Shown: positions 1-7,933 of the stretch, piece after piece | How the letters are laid out: each line of letters begins with the position of its first letter | Numbering within the stretch: position 1 is the stretch's first letter | Assembly: GCA_018715445.1 (NCBI GenBank) | Contig: DVLP01000169.1 | Coordinates: 1-8,257 of the forward strand | DNA length: 8,257 nt | Reading direction: 5' to 3' | Source: Candidatus Avipropionibacterium avicola | GTDB taxonomy: Bacteria > Actinomycetota > Actinomycetes > Propionibacteriales > Propionibacteriaceae | Made by a program: the position numbers and the translations under genes | The notes under the pieces: model-generated | What the model saw: only the letters and a program-made list of their open reading frames with translations | The model's database searches: none | What the model was told of the DNA's origin: nothing

Positions 1-2812
1 GGACGTAGTCCTTGCCGGTCGCCCGGCTCATGCCGATCTCACAGGTACGGTTCGCCGAGGCATGGGCGGCCGACTGCAGGGCCGCCACCTCGGCCGCCTC
101 CTCTGCGGTGGCCGACGCGGTCAGCTCCGGGTGCAGCATCCCGCGGTCCCCGGCGAAGGCACAACAACCCCAGGCCTTCGGTACGGTCACCGTCTCGGCC
201 ACCAGCTCGGCCAAGGCAACCAGGTCGGCGTCGATCCCCATCCGGGTGGTGGCACAGGTCGGATGCAGCGTAATCGAGTCCAGCTGCGTCCGGACCGTCA
301 GCTCGGGAGCCACCGTCTCGCGGACGAAACTCACGGCGTCGACGAAGCGGAGACCGGTCCCGACCTCGTGGTGGCCCTGGACCTCGCGCAGGCCCTCGGT
401 GCAACTGGCCGCATCGACCACCACCGGGAGTCGACCCTGCTCGGTCGCCTCCCACAGCGCCCCGGCGACCCGGTCGGCCATCTCGGACAGGCCCGAGGTC
501 ATGCCCTTCGACTTCCACGGCGTCCCGCAACACATCCCGCCGATCCGTTCCGGCACTCGGACCTTGACTCCGGCCCGCTCACACAGCGCCAGGAAGGCCT
601 GCGTCGACCCGGGACCGTCCTGCTCACCGGACCCGAACATCGTCGAGGTGCAGGACGGGAAGAAGACCGCCACCGGATGCTCAGCCCTACGAGGGCGGCG
701 TCGTTGGCCACCGCCGGGCAGGTCGTCGCTCCAGGCCGGTACGGTGTCGCGTCCGGCCACCGCCCGGGCGAGTCCGGTGGCTGCCTTCGGCAGCACCGCA
801 GGCATCGCGTCGGCCACGCTCAGGCCTCGCGCGGCGATCTGGGTGAAGCCGTCCCAGTGCTTGGCGGCCGTCCGCCACCCGGCCTGCTCAACGGTCGTGG
901 CACCCTCGGCTCGCAGCCGGCGGACCAGATCGCCGGTGTTGATGAAGACCGGGCAGGCCGTCGCGCACATCCCATCCACGGCACAGGTCTGGACCCCGTC
1001 GTACGAGTAGTCGCGGGCGATCTGGCGGGCCAGGTCGACCTCGCCGGCTGCTTCGGCACGAGCCTGCTCCCGGCGCAGCACAATGCGCTGGCGTGGGGTG
1101 AGGGTGAGGTCGCGGCTGGGGCAGACCGGCTCGCAGTAGCCGCACTCCACGCAGCGGTCCACCTCCTCCTCGACGGTCGGGGTCGACTTGAGGTGCTTGA
1201 CGTGGATCTCGGCGTCGTCGCTGATCAGCACCCCGGGGTTCAGGGCGCCGGCCGGATCGCAGAGGTGCTTGACCTGCCGCATCACCTGGTAGAGCTCGGA
1301 TCCGTACTGACGCTCGACGAACGGGGCCATGATCCGTCCGGTCCCGTGCTCGGCCTTGAGCGTGCCGTTGCGCGACAGCACGACCTCGACCATGTCCTCG
1401 GTGAAGGCGTCGTAGCGCTGCAGGTTGCCCGGCTCGTCGAAGCGTTCGTTGATCAGGAAGTGCACGTTGCCGTCGCGGGCGTGACCGAAGATCACACTGC
1501 CGTCGTACTCGTACCGTTCGAACAGTCGCTCCAGCTCGTTGCAGGTGTCGGCCAAGGTCTCCACCGGTACGGCGATGTCCTCGAGCAACGCGGTGGTACC
1601 GGAGGGGCGGGCGCCGGCCACGGCGGCGTACAGGCCCTTGCGGACATGCCAGAAACCCTTGCGACTGTTGGCATCCGAGGTCATCGCACCGGCCTCGGCC
1701 AGCGGCAGGCCGGCCACCACACGGTCAGTGGTGGCGACCGCCTCGGCGAGCTCGGCAGCATCGGAGCGCTGGTGCTCGACCAGGAGGGCGGCATGGTCGG
1801 CGACATCCAGGTCGGTGATGATCCCCGGGGCCTGGGGATCGGCCGAGGCGACCCGCAACGACGCCGCGTCCAGCAACTCGATCGCCGCCAGGCCGGAGCC
1901 GACCAGGTCAGGCAGCGCGTCGGTCGCGGCGTGCAGGTTGTCGAACACCAGCATCCCGGTCGCGACCTCGGTGTGCAGCGGAATCGTGGCGAAGACCGCC
2001 TCCGCCACCCACGCCAAGGTGCCCTCGCTGCCGACGACGAGGTGGGCGAGGATGTCGCTGACCCGATCGTGGTCGAGGAAGGAGTTGATCCCGTAGCCCA
2101 TGGTGTTCTTGATCGCGAACTGACCGGTGATCCGCTCGACCCAGTCCGGGCGGGAGCGAACCTCGTCCCGCAGCCGGGAGACTCCCTGCCACAGGTCGGG
2201 CTCCAGGTGGCGCAGTCGGTCGTCGGCGTCAGCGGCACCGGTGTTGATCGCGGTGCCGCTGGCCAACACGAGGACCGCTGATTCGAGGGTGCGGTAGCTG
2301 TTGGCCCAGGTCCCACAGAGCATCCCGGAGGAGTTGTTGGCGACCACACCACCGATGGTGCAGGCACTTTCGCTGGCCGGGTCGGGCCCGAACTTGCGGC
2401 CGTACGGAGCCAGGCGGGCGTTGAGCTGGCGGACCGTCACGCCGGGTTGGACCCGGACGCGGGCCCCGGAGTCGAGCACCTCGACCTGGCGGAAGTGGCG
2501 GCGGGTGTCGATCATCAGCCCGTCGGTGACGCCCTGACCGGACAGGCTGGTGCCGCCGGAGCGGAAGGTGATCCCGATGTCGTGGGCCTGCGCCAGACGC
2601 ATCGCGGTGGCGACCTCATCGGCACTGGTCGGTGCGATCACCGCGCGGGGGGTCAGCAGGTAGTGCGAGGCGTCGTGGGCCATCGCGAGCCGGTCGCTGA
2701 CGCGATTGCGCAACCGCGGACCGAGCTCGGTGGTCAGCGCGGCGATGAACGGATCCTCGATCTCGACCCGACCGCCCGGGCGACGAAGTGAGGTGGTGGT
2801 GTCCTTGCTCAT
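1..2812 (-). CDS. FAD-binding and (Fe-S)-binding D-lactate dehydrogenase-type oxidoreductase (3' end cut by window edge)
   Basis: Leftward gene, open from an ATG at 2812 to the window edge: 937 full codons. It probably lacks only a short C-terminal tail, since the ending S-R-A-T-G-K-D-Y-V resembles the last segment of this family. The N-terminal half is an FAD-binding PCMH/oxidase module with S-G-G-T-S-L-S-G-Q at about residues 85-93. The FAD-oxidase C domain shows G-H-A-R-D-G-N-V-H at 443-451 and E-H-G-T-G-R at 488-493. Two 4Fe-4S motifs follow: Cys554, 557, 560 and 564 (CxxCxxCxxxCP), then Cys610, 616 and 620. The GlpC-like cysteine-rich part carries Cys721, the pair Cys761-Cys762 (M-C-C-G) and the pair Cys883-Cys884. 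Family knowledge: such fusions oxidise D-lactate or related 2-hydroxyacids at the membrane and pass electrons to the quinone pool. Which substrate applies here is not decided by the sequence. It follows a 269-base gap and a strong Shine-Dalgarno, so it is probably its own transcription unit. The second CC pair reads C-C-A rather than C-C-G. Confidence 0.93.
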   Translation of the reverse strand, partial: MSKDTTTSLRRPGGRVEIEDPFIAALTTELGPRLRNRVSDRLAMAHDASHYLLTPRAVIAPTSADEVATAMRLAQAHDIGITFRSGGTSLSGQGVTDGLMIDTRRHFRQVEVLDSGARVRVQPGVTVRQLNARLAPYGRKFGPDPASESACTIGGVVANNSSGMLCGTWANSYRTLESAVLVLASGTAINTGAADADDRLRHLEPDLWQGVSRLRDEVRSRPDWVERITGQFAIKNTMGYGINSFLDHDRVSDILAHLVVGSEGTLAWVAEAVFATIPLHTEVATGMLVFDNLHAATDALPDLVGSGLAAIELLDAASLRVASADPQAPGIITDLDVADHAALLVEHQRSDAAELAEAVATTDRVVAGLPLAEAGAMTSDANSRKGFWHVRKGLYAAVAGARPSGTTALLEDIAVPVETLADTCNELERLFERYEYDGSVIFGHARDGNVHFLINERFDEPGNLQRYDAFTEDMVEVVLSRNGTLKAEHGTGRIMAPFVERQYGSELYQVMRQVKHLCDPAGALNPGVLISDDAEIHVKHLKSTPTVEEEVDRCVECGYCEPVCPSRDLTLTPRQRIVLRREQARAEAAGEVDLARQIARDYSYDGVQTCAVDGMCATACPVFINTGDLVRRLRAEGATTVEQAGWRTAAKHWDGFTQIAARGLSVADAMPAVLPKAATGLARAVAGRDTVPAWSDDLPGGGQRRRPRRAEHPVAVFFPSCTSTMFGSGEQDGPGSTQAFLALCERAGVKVRVPERIGGMCCGTPWKSKGMTSGLSEMADRVAGALWEATEQGRLPVVVDAASCTEGLREVQGHHEVGTGLRFVDAVSFVRETVAPELTVRTQLDSITLHPTCATTRMGIDADLVALAELVAETVTVPKAWGCCAFAGDRGMLHPELTASATAEEAAEVAALQSAAHASANRTCEIGMSRATGKDYV

Positions 2813-2819
2813 CGCAGTG

Positions 2820-2825
2820 CCTCCT
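2820..2825 (-). promoter_or_regulatory. Shine-Dalgarno AGGAGG of the FAD/Fe-S dehydrogenase
   Basis: The minus strand reads AGGAGG here, 7 bases before the ATG at 2812. This fixes the start of the large dehydrogenase and is the strongest ribosome binding site in the window. Confidence 0.85.
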
Positions 2826-2845
2826 GGCAGGGCCCTCCCTGCGCG

Positions 2846-2863
2846 GTCACCCTAACGCGTGAC
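2846..2863. promoter_or_regulatory. Short dyad GTCAC-N8-GTGAC upstream of the dehydrogenase, possible operator
   Basis: Two five-base inverted arms lie 34-51 bases before the dehydrogenase start, with a minus-strand TAGGGT (2849-2854, a TANNNT -10-like box) inside. The position would suit a repressor of a 2-hydroxyacid dehydrogenase gene. The arms are short enough to occur by chance, there is no good -35 box, and the site does not match the GntR/LldR operator pattern I know. Confidence 0.2.
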
Positions 2864-2946
2864 ACCTCGTCGCCGATGGTGTGGGTGCCCTTGTCTCGGA
2901 GTGCTGCTCGAGGGTGGTGGGGCGGCTCCGCAGGGATCTGGCGCGA

Positions 2947-3027
2947 AGTTCGCAGAACGACCGGTGACAGGGGTGGGGAACGCTTTCTCCACCCAATCCA
3001 CCCCCGTCACCGGTCACTTTGCGAACT
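2947..3027 (-). repeat. 30-base imperfect inverted repeat with 21-base loop
   Basis: Arms 2947-2976 and 2998-3027 are complementary at 26 of 30 positions, around a loop at 2977-2997. All four mismatches are transitions. Read in the leftward transcript, three become G-U pairs and only one is unpaired (A-C); in the rightward transcript only one is a wobble. The stem therefore fits an RNA made in the direction of the flanking genes. There is a competing smaller hairpin, GGTGGGG (2972-2978) with CTCCACC (2987-2993). No U-tract follows the stem leftward, so it is not a classical intrinsic terminator. It could instead be a U-less terminator or processing signal between the esterase and the dehydrogenase, a leader structure of the dehydrogenase mRNA, or one copy of a dispersed palindromic element. 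Confidence 0.8.
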
Positions 3028-3048
3028 CGGGGACGGGCGCGAGCCCCG
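3028..3048. terminator. Small GC hairpin after the SGNH esterase, weak terminator candidate
   Basis: CGGGG (3028-3032) and CCCCG (3044-3048) are perfect inverted arms around 11 bases. They lie 34 bases beyond the esterase stop and abut the larger inverted repeat. There is no T-run. It could help end the gdhA-esterase transcript, but five GC pairs are common in DNA of this composition. Confidence 0.25.
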
Positions 3049-3063
3049 CAGGCACGGATCGGC

Positions 3064-3085
3064 GAGCGGTCAGGGGAGCGGTCAG
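3064..3085. repeat. Tandem duplication GAGCGGTCAG across the esterase stop codon
   Basis: GAGCGGTCAG occurs at 3064-3073 and again at 3076-3085, a period of 12 bases. The right copy contains the esterase stop (TGA on the minus strand, 3082-3084). The left copy supplies another in-frame TGA four codons later. It looks like a local slippage duplication. Confidence 0.6.
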
Positions 3086-4083
3086 TTGGCGAACAGGGCG
3101 GCGATCCGCTCGGCGAGCACGGCGCACCCGGCATCACCCGGGTGGACGGTGTCGACCAGCAGGTCGAGTTCGTCCTCGCCGAGGAGCTCGCGGCCGTCGA
3201 CCAGACGCACCAGCGGTGCCGGTCGGGCGTCGATCACGCGCTGGACCCCGTCGGCGACGATCCCACGGATCTGCGACAGAGTGAGTCCGGAGGGCCCGGG
3301 TGCCTCCCGCTCCGGGCGGGCCGCGATCGGAGTGACCACGACGACCGGGATGTCCGGGTGGCCGTCCAGCACGGTCTCCAGGAAGCCGATCACCGCCGGC
3401 AGCAGCGAGCGGGCCGAATGGGAGCCGTGGGTCTGCACGTTCACCCCGAGACAGAGGCTGATCATGTCGGCCGGGGTGTCACGGATCAGTCGTGCCACCG
3501 GCTGGTCGAGTAGGCAGGTCCCGGCATAGGCCAGGTTCAGCAGGTCCCAGCCGTGCTCCAGCGCGATCCGTGACGGCCAAGCCGTGGTGGGGCCGTCCGC
3601 CTGGCGACACATCGTGATCGACGAGCCGTGCACCAGCAGCCGCGGCCCCGATGGCGCGACCGGCGCGACCGGCGCCGGCGCGTACCGACCACCGTCGAAC
3701 TCCACCGCGAGCACCCCGCTGCAGCCGTACTGCGGCAACCACAGCTCGACCCGATGCCCGGCCGGCAGATCCGTTGCGAGGGTGACGGTCCCGTCCGGCC
3801 CGGGCGTCACGGGCAGGCGCGCCATGCGGGCACCGTCCACCAGTACGTCGAGTGGACACGGGTCGTCCTGGTCGGTGCGCAGCTGCACCCGTACGGCGGT
3901 GGCATCGGTCTCGGCCACGATCCGGGCCCCGGCCGGCGTCCCGGCATAGTCGAGCCCGATGGCGTACCGCGGATCCCGGTACGGCACCCGCCACGCACGG
4001 GCACCGCCGTCGGGCAGGGCCTCGAGATCAACGATCCCGTGCCACCAGTGACGCTCGGTCAGCCGGAGCGCAGCAAGGGTCAC
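3082..4083 (-). CDS. SGNH/GDSL hydrolase family esterase (two-domain, PF14606-like)
   Basis: A 333-residue cytoplasmic-looking protein with no signal peptide. Residues about 1-140 look like the beta-rich N-terminal domain found before this type of GDSL esterase. Residues about 147-333 form the SGNH hydrolase domain. The four blocks are visible: H-G-S-S-I-T with nucleophile Ser155, Gly188 in L-A-Y-A-G-T, G-V-N with Asn215, and D-T-V-H-P with Asp311 and His314. The enzyme should hydrolyse small esters, plausibly acyl groups on sugars, but the substrate cannot be read from the sequence. The start is a GTG 15 bases after the gdhA stop. No Shine-Dalgarno is visible and the gdhA stop codon is in the same frame, so translation probably depends on coupling to gdhA. 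At its 3' end a 10-base unit is duplicated (3064-3073 and 3076-3085), giving a second in-frame TGA. Confidence 0.88.
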   Translation of the reverse strand: MTLAALRLTERHWWHGIVDLEALPDGGARAWRVPYRDPRYAIGLDYAGTPAGARIVAETDATAVRVQLRTDQDDPCPLDVLVDGARMARLPVTPGPDGTVTLATDLPAGHRVELWLPQYGCSGVLAVEFDGGRYAPAPVAPVAPSGPRLLVHGSSITMCRQADGPTTAWPSRIALEHGWDLLNLAYAGTCLLDQPVARLIRDTPADMISLCLGVNVQTHGSHSARSLLPAVIGFLETVLDGHPDIPVVVVTPIAARPEREAPGPSGLTLSQIRGIVADGVQRVIDARPAPLVRLVDGRELLGEDELDLLVDTVHPGDAGCAVLAERIAALFAN

Positions 4084-4096
4084 TGATCGTCGATCA
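4084..4096. repeat. Perfect palindrome TGATCG-T-CGATCA between gdhA and the esterase
   Basis: Six-base arms with one central base fill almost all of the 15-base spacer, where the esterase ribosome binding site would normally lie. It could be a small fold that tunes esterase translation. A palindrome this short is expected once or twice in 8 kb by chance, so no function is claimed. Confidence 0.3.
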
Positions 4097-4098
4097 GC

Positions 4099-5496
<1,398 letters not shown>

Positions 5497-5556
5497 TCAC
5501 CAGCCGTGTCCCATTGGATGTCCAGTTCGTGGACGTTCGGGCGCGTGGGTCCGTGG

Positions 5557-6324
5557 TCAGCCCGTGTGGAACAACTCAGTGTGGACCAGACGGCGCCCGA
5601 TTCCCAATTCGGCGAGCGCAGCTTGAGACCGTACGACCAAAGGTTGCGGTCCGCACAAAAACCATTCCGAAACTCCGTCGGCGGTCTCGGTCCGCAGCAA
5701 CTCGACGAGGGCGTCGTCGGTGATCCGGCCCGCCGCTGTCCCGTCCGGTCCGGGGGTCCGCGACCAGTGGTGGACCACCCGCAGCCGGTCCGGCCAACGG
5801 CGCTGCGCCTGCTCGAGGTGGCGTGCGAACATGACCTGGTCGGGTCCGCGATTGATGAGGTGGAGCACGAAAGTGGCCGTGGGATTGGTCTCGAGGACAT
5901 CGCCGACCAGGGCCATCACCGGAGTGATCCCACTCCCGGCGACCAGGGCGCCGTAGCTGCGGCCCGGGCTGTCGTCGCGGACCGTGAACCGCCCGGTCGG
6001 TGTGAGCACGGTGAGGGTGTCGCCGACCCGGAGGTGGTCGCGCGCCCATTCGGAGAACCGTCCACCCGGCAGCACCTTCACCCCGATCACGAGCAGGCCG
6101 TCGGCGTCCGGGTCGTCGGGCCAGGCCTGCCGGGGTGGCCGGCAGATCGAGTAGGAGCGCCGTTCGAGGTTCCCCGGTGTGAGCTCGGTCTGGATCGTCA
6201 CGTACTGACCGGCGCGGTAGGCGAATGCGTCGCGCAACTGGGGCGGAACGGCGAAGCCGAGCAGGAAGGAATCGTCGGTGAGCGGTTCGATCAGGCCGAC
6301 TCGCAGCTCGTGGGCGGTGACCAT
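5557..6324 (-). CDS. FAD-dependent ferredoxin/flavodoxin-type NAD(P)H reductase, PaaE-like without a 2Fe-2S domain
   Basis: A 255-residue flavoprotein reductase. The N-terminal FAD barrel (about 1-115) carries R-S-Y-S at 56-59 for flavin binding and V-K-V-L-P-G-G-R-F-S near 82-91. The NAD(P) domain (about 120-255) shows G-S-G-I-T-P at 130-135 and C-G-P-Q-P at 224-228. The motifs and the ending V-H-T-E-L-F-H-T-G resemble PaaE and related phenylacetyl-CoA epoxidase or hydroxylase reductases. Those continue into a plant-type 2Fe-2S ferredoxin domain of about 90 residues; here a TGA follows at once. The 114 bases beyond show no CxxxxCxxC motif in any leftward frame, so the iron-sulphur domain is absent rather than frameshifted. 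It would pass electrons between NAD(P)H and a separate carrier. The ATG at 6324 is one base after the sixA stop. A longer reading to 6501 only runs into sixA in another frame and is rejected. The physiological partner is unknown. Confidence 0.87.
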   Translation of the reverse strand: MVTAHELRVGLIEPLTDDSFLLGFAVPPQLRDAFAYRAGQYVTIQTELTPGNLERRSYSICRPPRQAWPDDPDADGLLVIGVKVLPGGRFSEWARDHLRVGDTLTVLTPTGRFTVRDDSPGRSYGALVAGSGITPVMALVGDVLETNPTATFVLHLINRGPDQVMFARHLEQAQRRWPDRLRVVHHWSRTPGPDGTAAGRITDDALVELLRTETADGVSEWFLCGPQPLVVRSQAALAELGIGRRLVHTELFHTG

Positions 6325-6325
6325 C

Positions 6326-6826
6326 TCAGGGGTTCCGGACCTCGAGCAGCCGGGCGGCGCTGAGCTCGGGCCAGGGCTGGTCGGTCTCCAGACGGCCCAC
6401 CGTCGCCGGTGGCCAGCCCCGTTCGAGTCGGGCCTGTGCGGCGGGGTCGGACTCCTCGTACGCCGACAGGTCCTGGGCCAGGGCCGGGATGCCGGGGGCA
6501 TGGCCCACCAGCAGCACCGTCGTCAGCCCGCCGGCGATCAGCTCGGCCCGCTCCCGGATGACCTGGACGAGGGTGTCGGAGCCGGCATTGTGGATCGACG
6601 CCTCCTCCACGATCGGGCACGGCAGTGCCAGCGCCTCGGCGGTCATCCGACATCGCAGCGCGGGTGAGGTGATGACCAGGTCGACCTGACCGCCGGTGGA
6701 TCGCAGCCACTCGCCGACACCTTCGGCCTGGCTGCGGCCGTGGCCGGTCAGTGGTCGTTCGAGATCGCTGCGGCCGGGGGCAACGGCCTCGGCCTCGCCA
6801 TGACGCATCAGCAGCAGGATGGACAT
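6326..6826 (-). CDS. sixA: Phosphohistidine phosphatase SixA-like (histidine phosphatase superfamily)
   Basis: A 166-residue cytoplasmic protein of the short, cofactor-independent phosphatase branch 1. The phosphate pocket is visible: R8-H9-G10 at the N-terminus with nucleophile His9, S-P-A-L-R-C-R at 54-60 (Arg58), and G-H-A-P-G with the second His at 109. Length and the L-L-L-M-R-H-G-E-A start match SixA, which removes phosphate from phosphohistidine in E. coli. In actinobacteria the natural substrate is mostly untested, so the name indicates family only. The start is an ATG at 6826, with a minus-strand AGGG seven bases upstream as a modest Shine-Dalgarno. Its stop is separated by a single base from the reductase ATG, so the two are translationally coupled. 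It diverges from the CE7 esterase over an 84-base spacer. Confidence 0.9.
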   Translation of the reverse strand: MSILLLMRHGEAEAVAPGRSDLERPLTGHGRSQAEGVGEWLRSTGGQVDLVITSPALRCRMTAEALALPCPIVEEASIHNAGSDTLVQVIRERAELIAGGLTTVLLVGHAPGIPALAQDLSAYEESDPAAQARLERGWPPATVGRLETDQPWPELSAARLLEVRNP

Positions 6827-6832
6827 GGTCCG

Positions 6833-6863
6833 ACCCTACGCGGTGGCCCGCCGGGCCGGTCAC
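6833..6863 (-). promoter_or_regulatory. Weak candidate promoter for the sixA-reductase unit
   Basis: The minus strand has GTGACC (6863-6858, four of six to TTGACA), 19 bases, then TAGGGT (6838-6833, TANNNT form) shortly before the sixA ATG. The spacer is long and the -10 overlaps the presumed Shine-Dalgarno, so the mRNA leader would be very short. Low certainty. Confidence 0.18.
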
Positions 6864-6866
6864 GAT

Positions 6867-6887
6867 CCGGACGGGGCCGCCGTCCGG
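6867..6887. repeat. Perfect 8-base inverted repeat in the divergent sixA/esterase spacer
   Basis: CCGGACGG (6867-6874) and CCGTCCGG (6880-6887) flank GGCCG. The dyad lies 24 bases before the CE7 esterase ATG and 41 bases before the sixA ATG. It could be an operator serving either gene, or a leader hairpin of the esterase mRNA. It is the longest perfect short-loop dyad I noticed in the window. Confidence 0.55.
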
Positions 6888-6910
6888 GTGGGCTCTGCCA
6901 GACTTCGGCC

Positions 6911-7906
6911 ATGGCTCAGTTCGACATGTCCGTGGACAAGCTCCACGCCTACCGTCCCGATCTCCCCGTCCCCGAGGACCTGACCGCCTTCTGGCAGGGC
7001 TCGGTCGCCGAGGCCCGCGAGCACGACATCGCCGTACGGACCGAACGGGTCGACAACCGGCTGCGACTCGTCGACACCTACGACCTCACCTACGCCGGTT
7101 GGGGCGGTGAGCCGATCAAGGCCTGGTTGAGCGTCCCGGCCGGGACCGTCGGGCCCCTGCCGACCGTCGTGCAGTACATCGGCTACAGCGGCGGGCGCGG
7201 CTTCCCCTTCAACGCCACCCTGTACGCCCAGGCCGGGTACGCCCACATCACGATGGACACCCGTGGTCAGAGTTATTCCAACGGTGGTTGGGATGTCACC
7301 CCGGACGCGACCCCGGGTGGGGACAACCATGCGCCGGGACAGCTGACCCGCGGCATCACCGATCCGCACACCTACTACTTCCGGCGCGCCTACATCGATG
7401 CCTTCCGTGCCCTCGAGGCCGCAGCAGCACTGGAGCAGTGCGATGCCTCACGGATGATCGCGCTCGGCGGCAGCCAGGGCGGCGGGCTCACGATTGCGGC
7501 CGCCGGACTGGCCGGGCTGCACGGCATCCAACTCGCCGGCGCCGCCCCCGATGTGCCGTTCCTGTGTGACTTCCCGCGAGCCACCACCTTGGTGAACTCG
7601 CTGCCGTACGGGGAAATCGTGCGTTATCTGGCTGGCTTCCGTGACCGGGTCGACCAGGTGTTCCGGACCCTGTCGTACTTCGACGGGGCGATCCTGGGGC
7701 GCTGGGCGAGTGCCCCCACGCTGTTCTCCGTCGGACTGATGGACCAGACCTGTCCGCCGTCGACCTGTTTCGCCGCCTACAACTGGTGGGGCAACGACAC
7801 GGTGAGCGACAAGCGCGTCGAGATCTACCCGTTCAACGAGCACATCGGCGGCGGCGACCACCAGCGTCAGGTGCTGCTGGACTGGGTCCGCGAACGACTC
7901 GGCTGA
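6911..7906 (+). CDS. CE7-family acetyl xylan esterase / cephalosporin-C deacetylase
   Basis: A 331-residue alpha/beta-hydrolase with no signal peptide, close to the usual CE7 length of about 320-330. The N-terminus (F-D-M-S-V-D-K-L-H-A-Y, then P-E-D-L-T-A-F-W) is characteristic of the family. The nucleophile is Ser188 in G-G-S-Q-G-G, with Gln189 and Tyr92 (G-Y-S-G-G-R-G) in the positions that build the oxyanion hole. The acid is Asp278 in G-L-M-D-Q-T-C-P-P-S-T and the base His311. CE7 enzymes remove acetyl groups from short xylo-oligosaccharides and other small esters inside the cell, typically as hexamers. Translation could open upstream at 6740, but residues before the ATG at 6911 overlap sixA and are not family-like. 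No clear Shine-Dalgarno precedes 6911; an ATG at 6926 is possible but would drop conserved sequence. No sugar transporter or glycosidase is nearby, so it stands alone. Confidence 0.93.
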   Translation: MAQFDMSVDKLHAYRPDLPVPEDLTAFWQGSVAEAREHDIAVRTERVDNRLRLVDTYDLTYAGWGGEPIKAWLSVPAGTVGPLPTVVQYIGYSGGRGFPFNATLYAQAGYAHITMDTRGQSYSNGGWDVTPDATPGGDNHAPGQLTRGITDPHTYYFRRAYIDAFRALEAAAALEQCDASRMIALGGSQGGGLTIAAAGLAGLHGIQLAGAAPDVPFLCDFPRATTLVNSLPYGEIVRYLAGFRDRVDQVFRTLSYFDGAILGRWASAPTLFSVGLMDQTCPPSTCFAAYNWWGNDTVSDKRVEIYPFNEHIGGGDHQRQVLLDWVRERLG

Positions 7907-7910
7907 GGCC

Positions 7911-7930
7911 GCCGGGTGGGCGACCCGCCG
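7911..7930. terminator. Candidate terminator hairpin between convergent genes
   Basis: CGGGT (7913-7917) and ACCCG (7923-7927) pair around a five-base loop, with two more pairs after one mismatch. It sits in the 27-base gap between the esterase stop and the methyltransferase stop, where a bidirectional terminator is expected. There is no T-run on either side, so this is only a candidate. Confidence 0.35.
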
Positions 7931-7933
7931 CGA

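Noticed and set aside
62..2281. 739-codon rightward open frame opposite the dehydrogenase
   Set aside because: It is antisense to a gene with complete FAD and Fe-S motifs. Its translation is low-complexity Gly/Arg/Val/Asp with no recognisable domain, the usual shadow in GC-rich coding DNA.
2947..3048. Terminal inverted repeats of a small mobile element
   Set aside because: The arms enclose only 21 bases and I see no flanking target-site duplication. Copy number cannot be judged from one window, so a mobile origin is left as an alternative and not called.
2859..3529. Overlapping rightward frames spanning the gap before the dehydrogenase and the esterase 3' end
   Set aside because: Their translations are Arg/Ser/Gly-rich, change character with frame, and cross the inverted repeat and antisense coding DNA. 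I see no start signal or domain.
6325..6501. N-terminal extension of the reductase to an ATG at 6501
   Set aside because: The extra 59 residues are a Pro/Arg-rich out-of-frame reading of sixA. The ATG at 6324 begins the family-like sequence directly after the sixA stop.
6740..6910. N-terminal extension of the CE7 esterase to an ATG at 6740
   Set aside because: The extension lies opposite sixA and the divergent spacer and is not CE7-like, while family similarity starts at the ATG at 6911.
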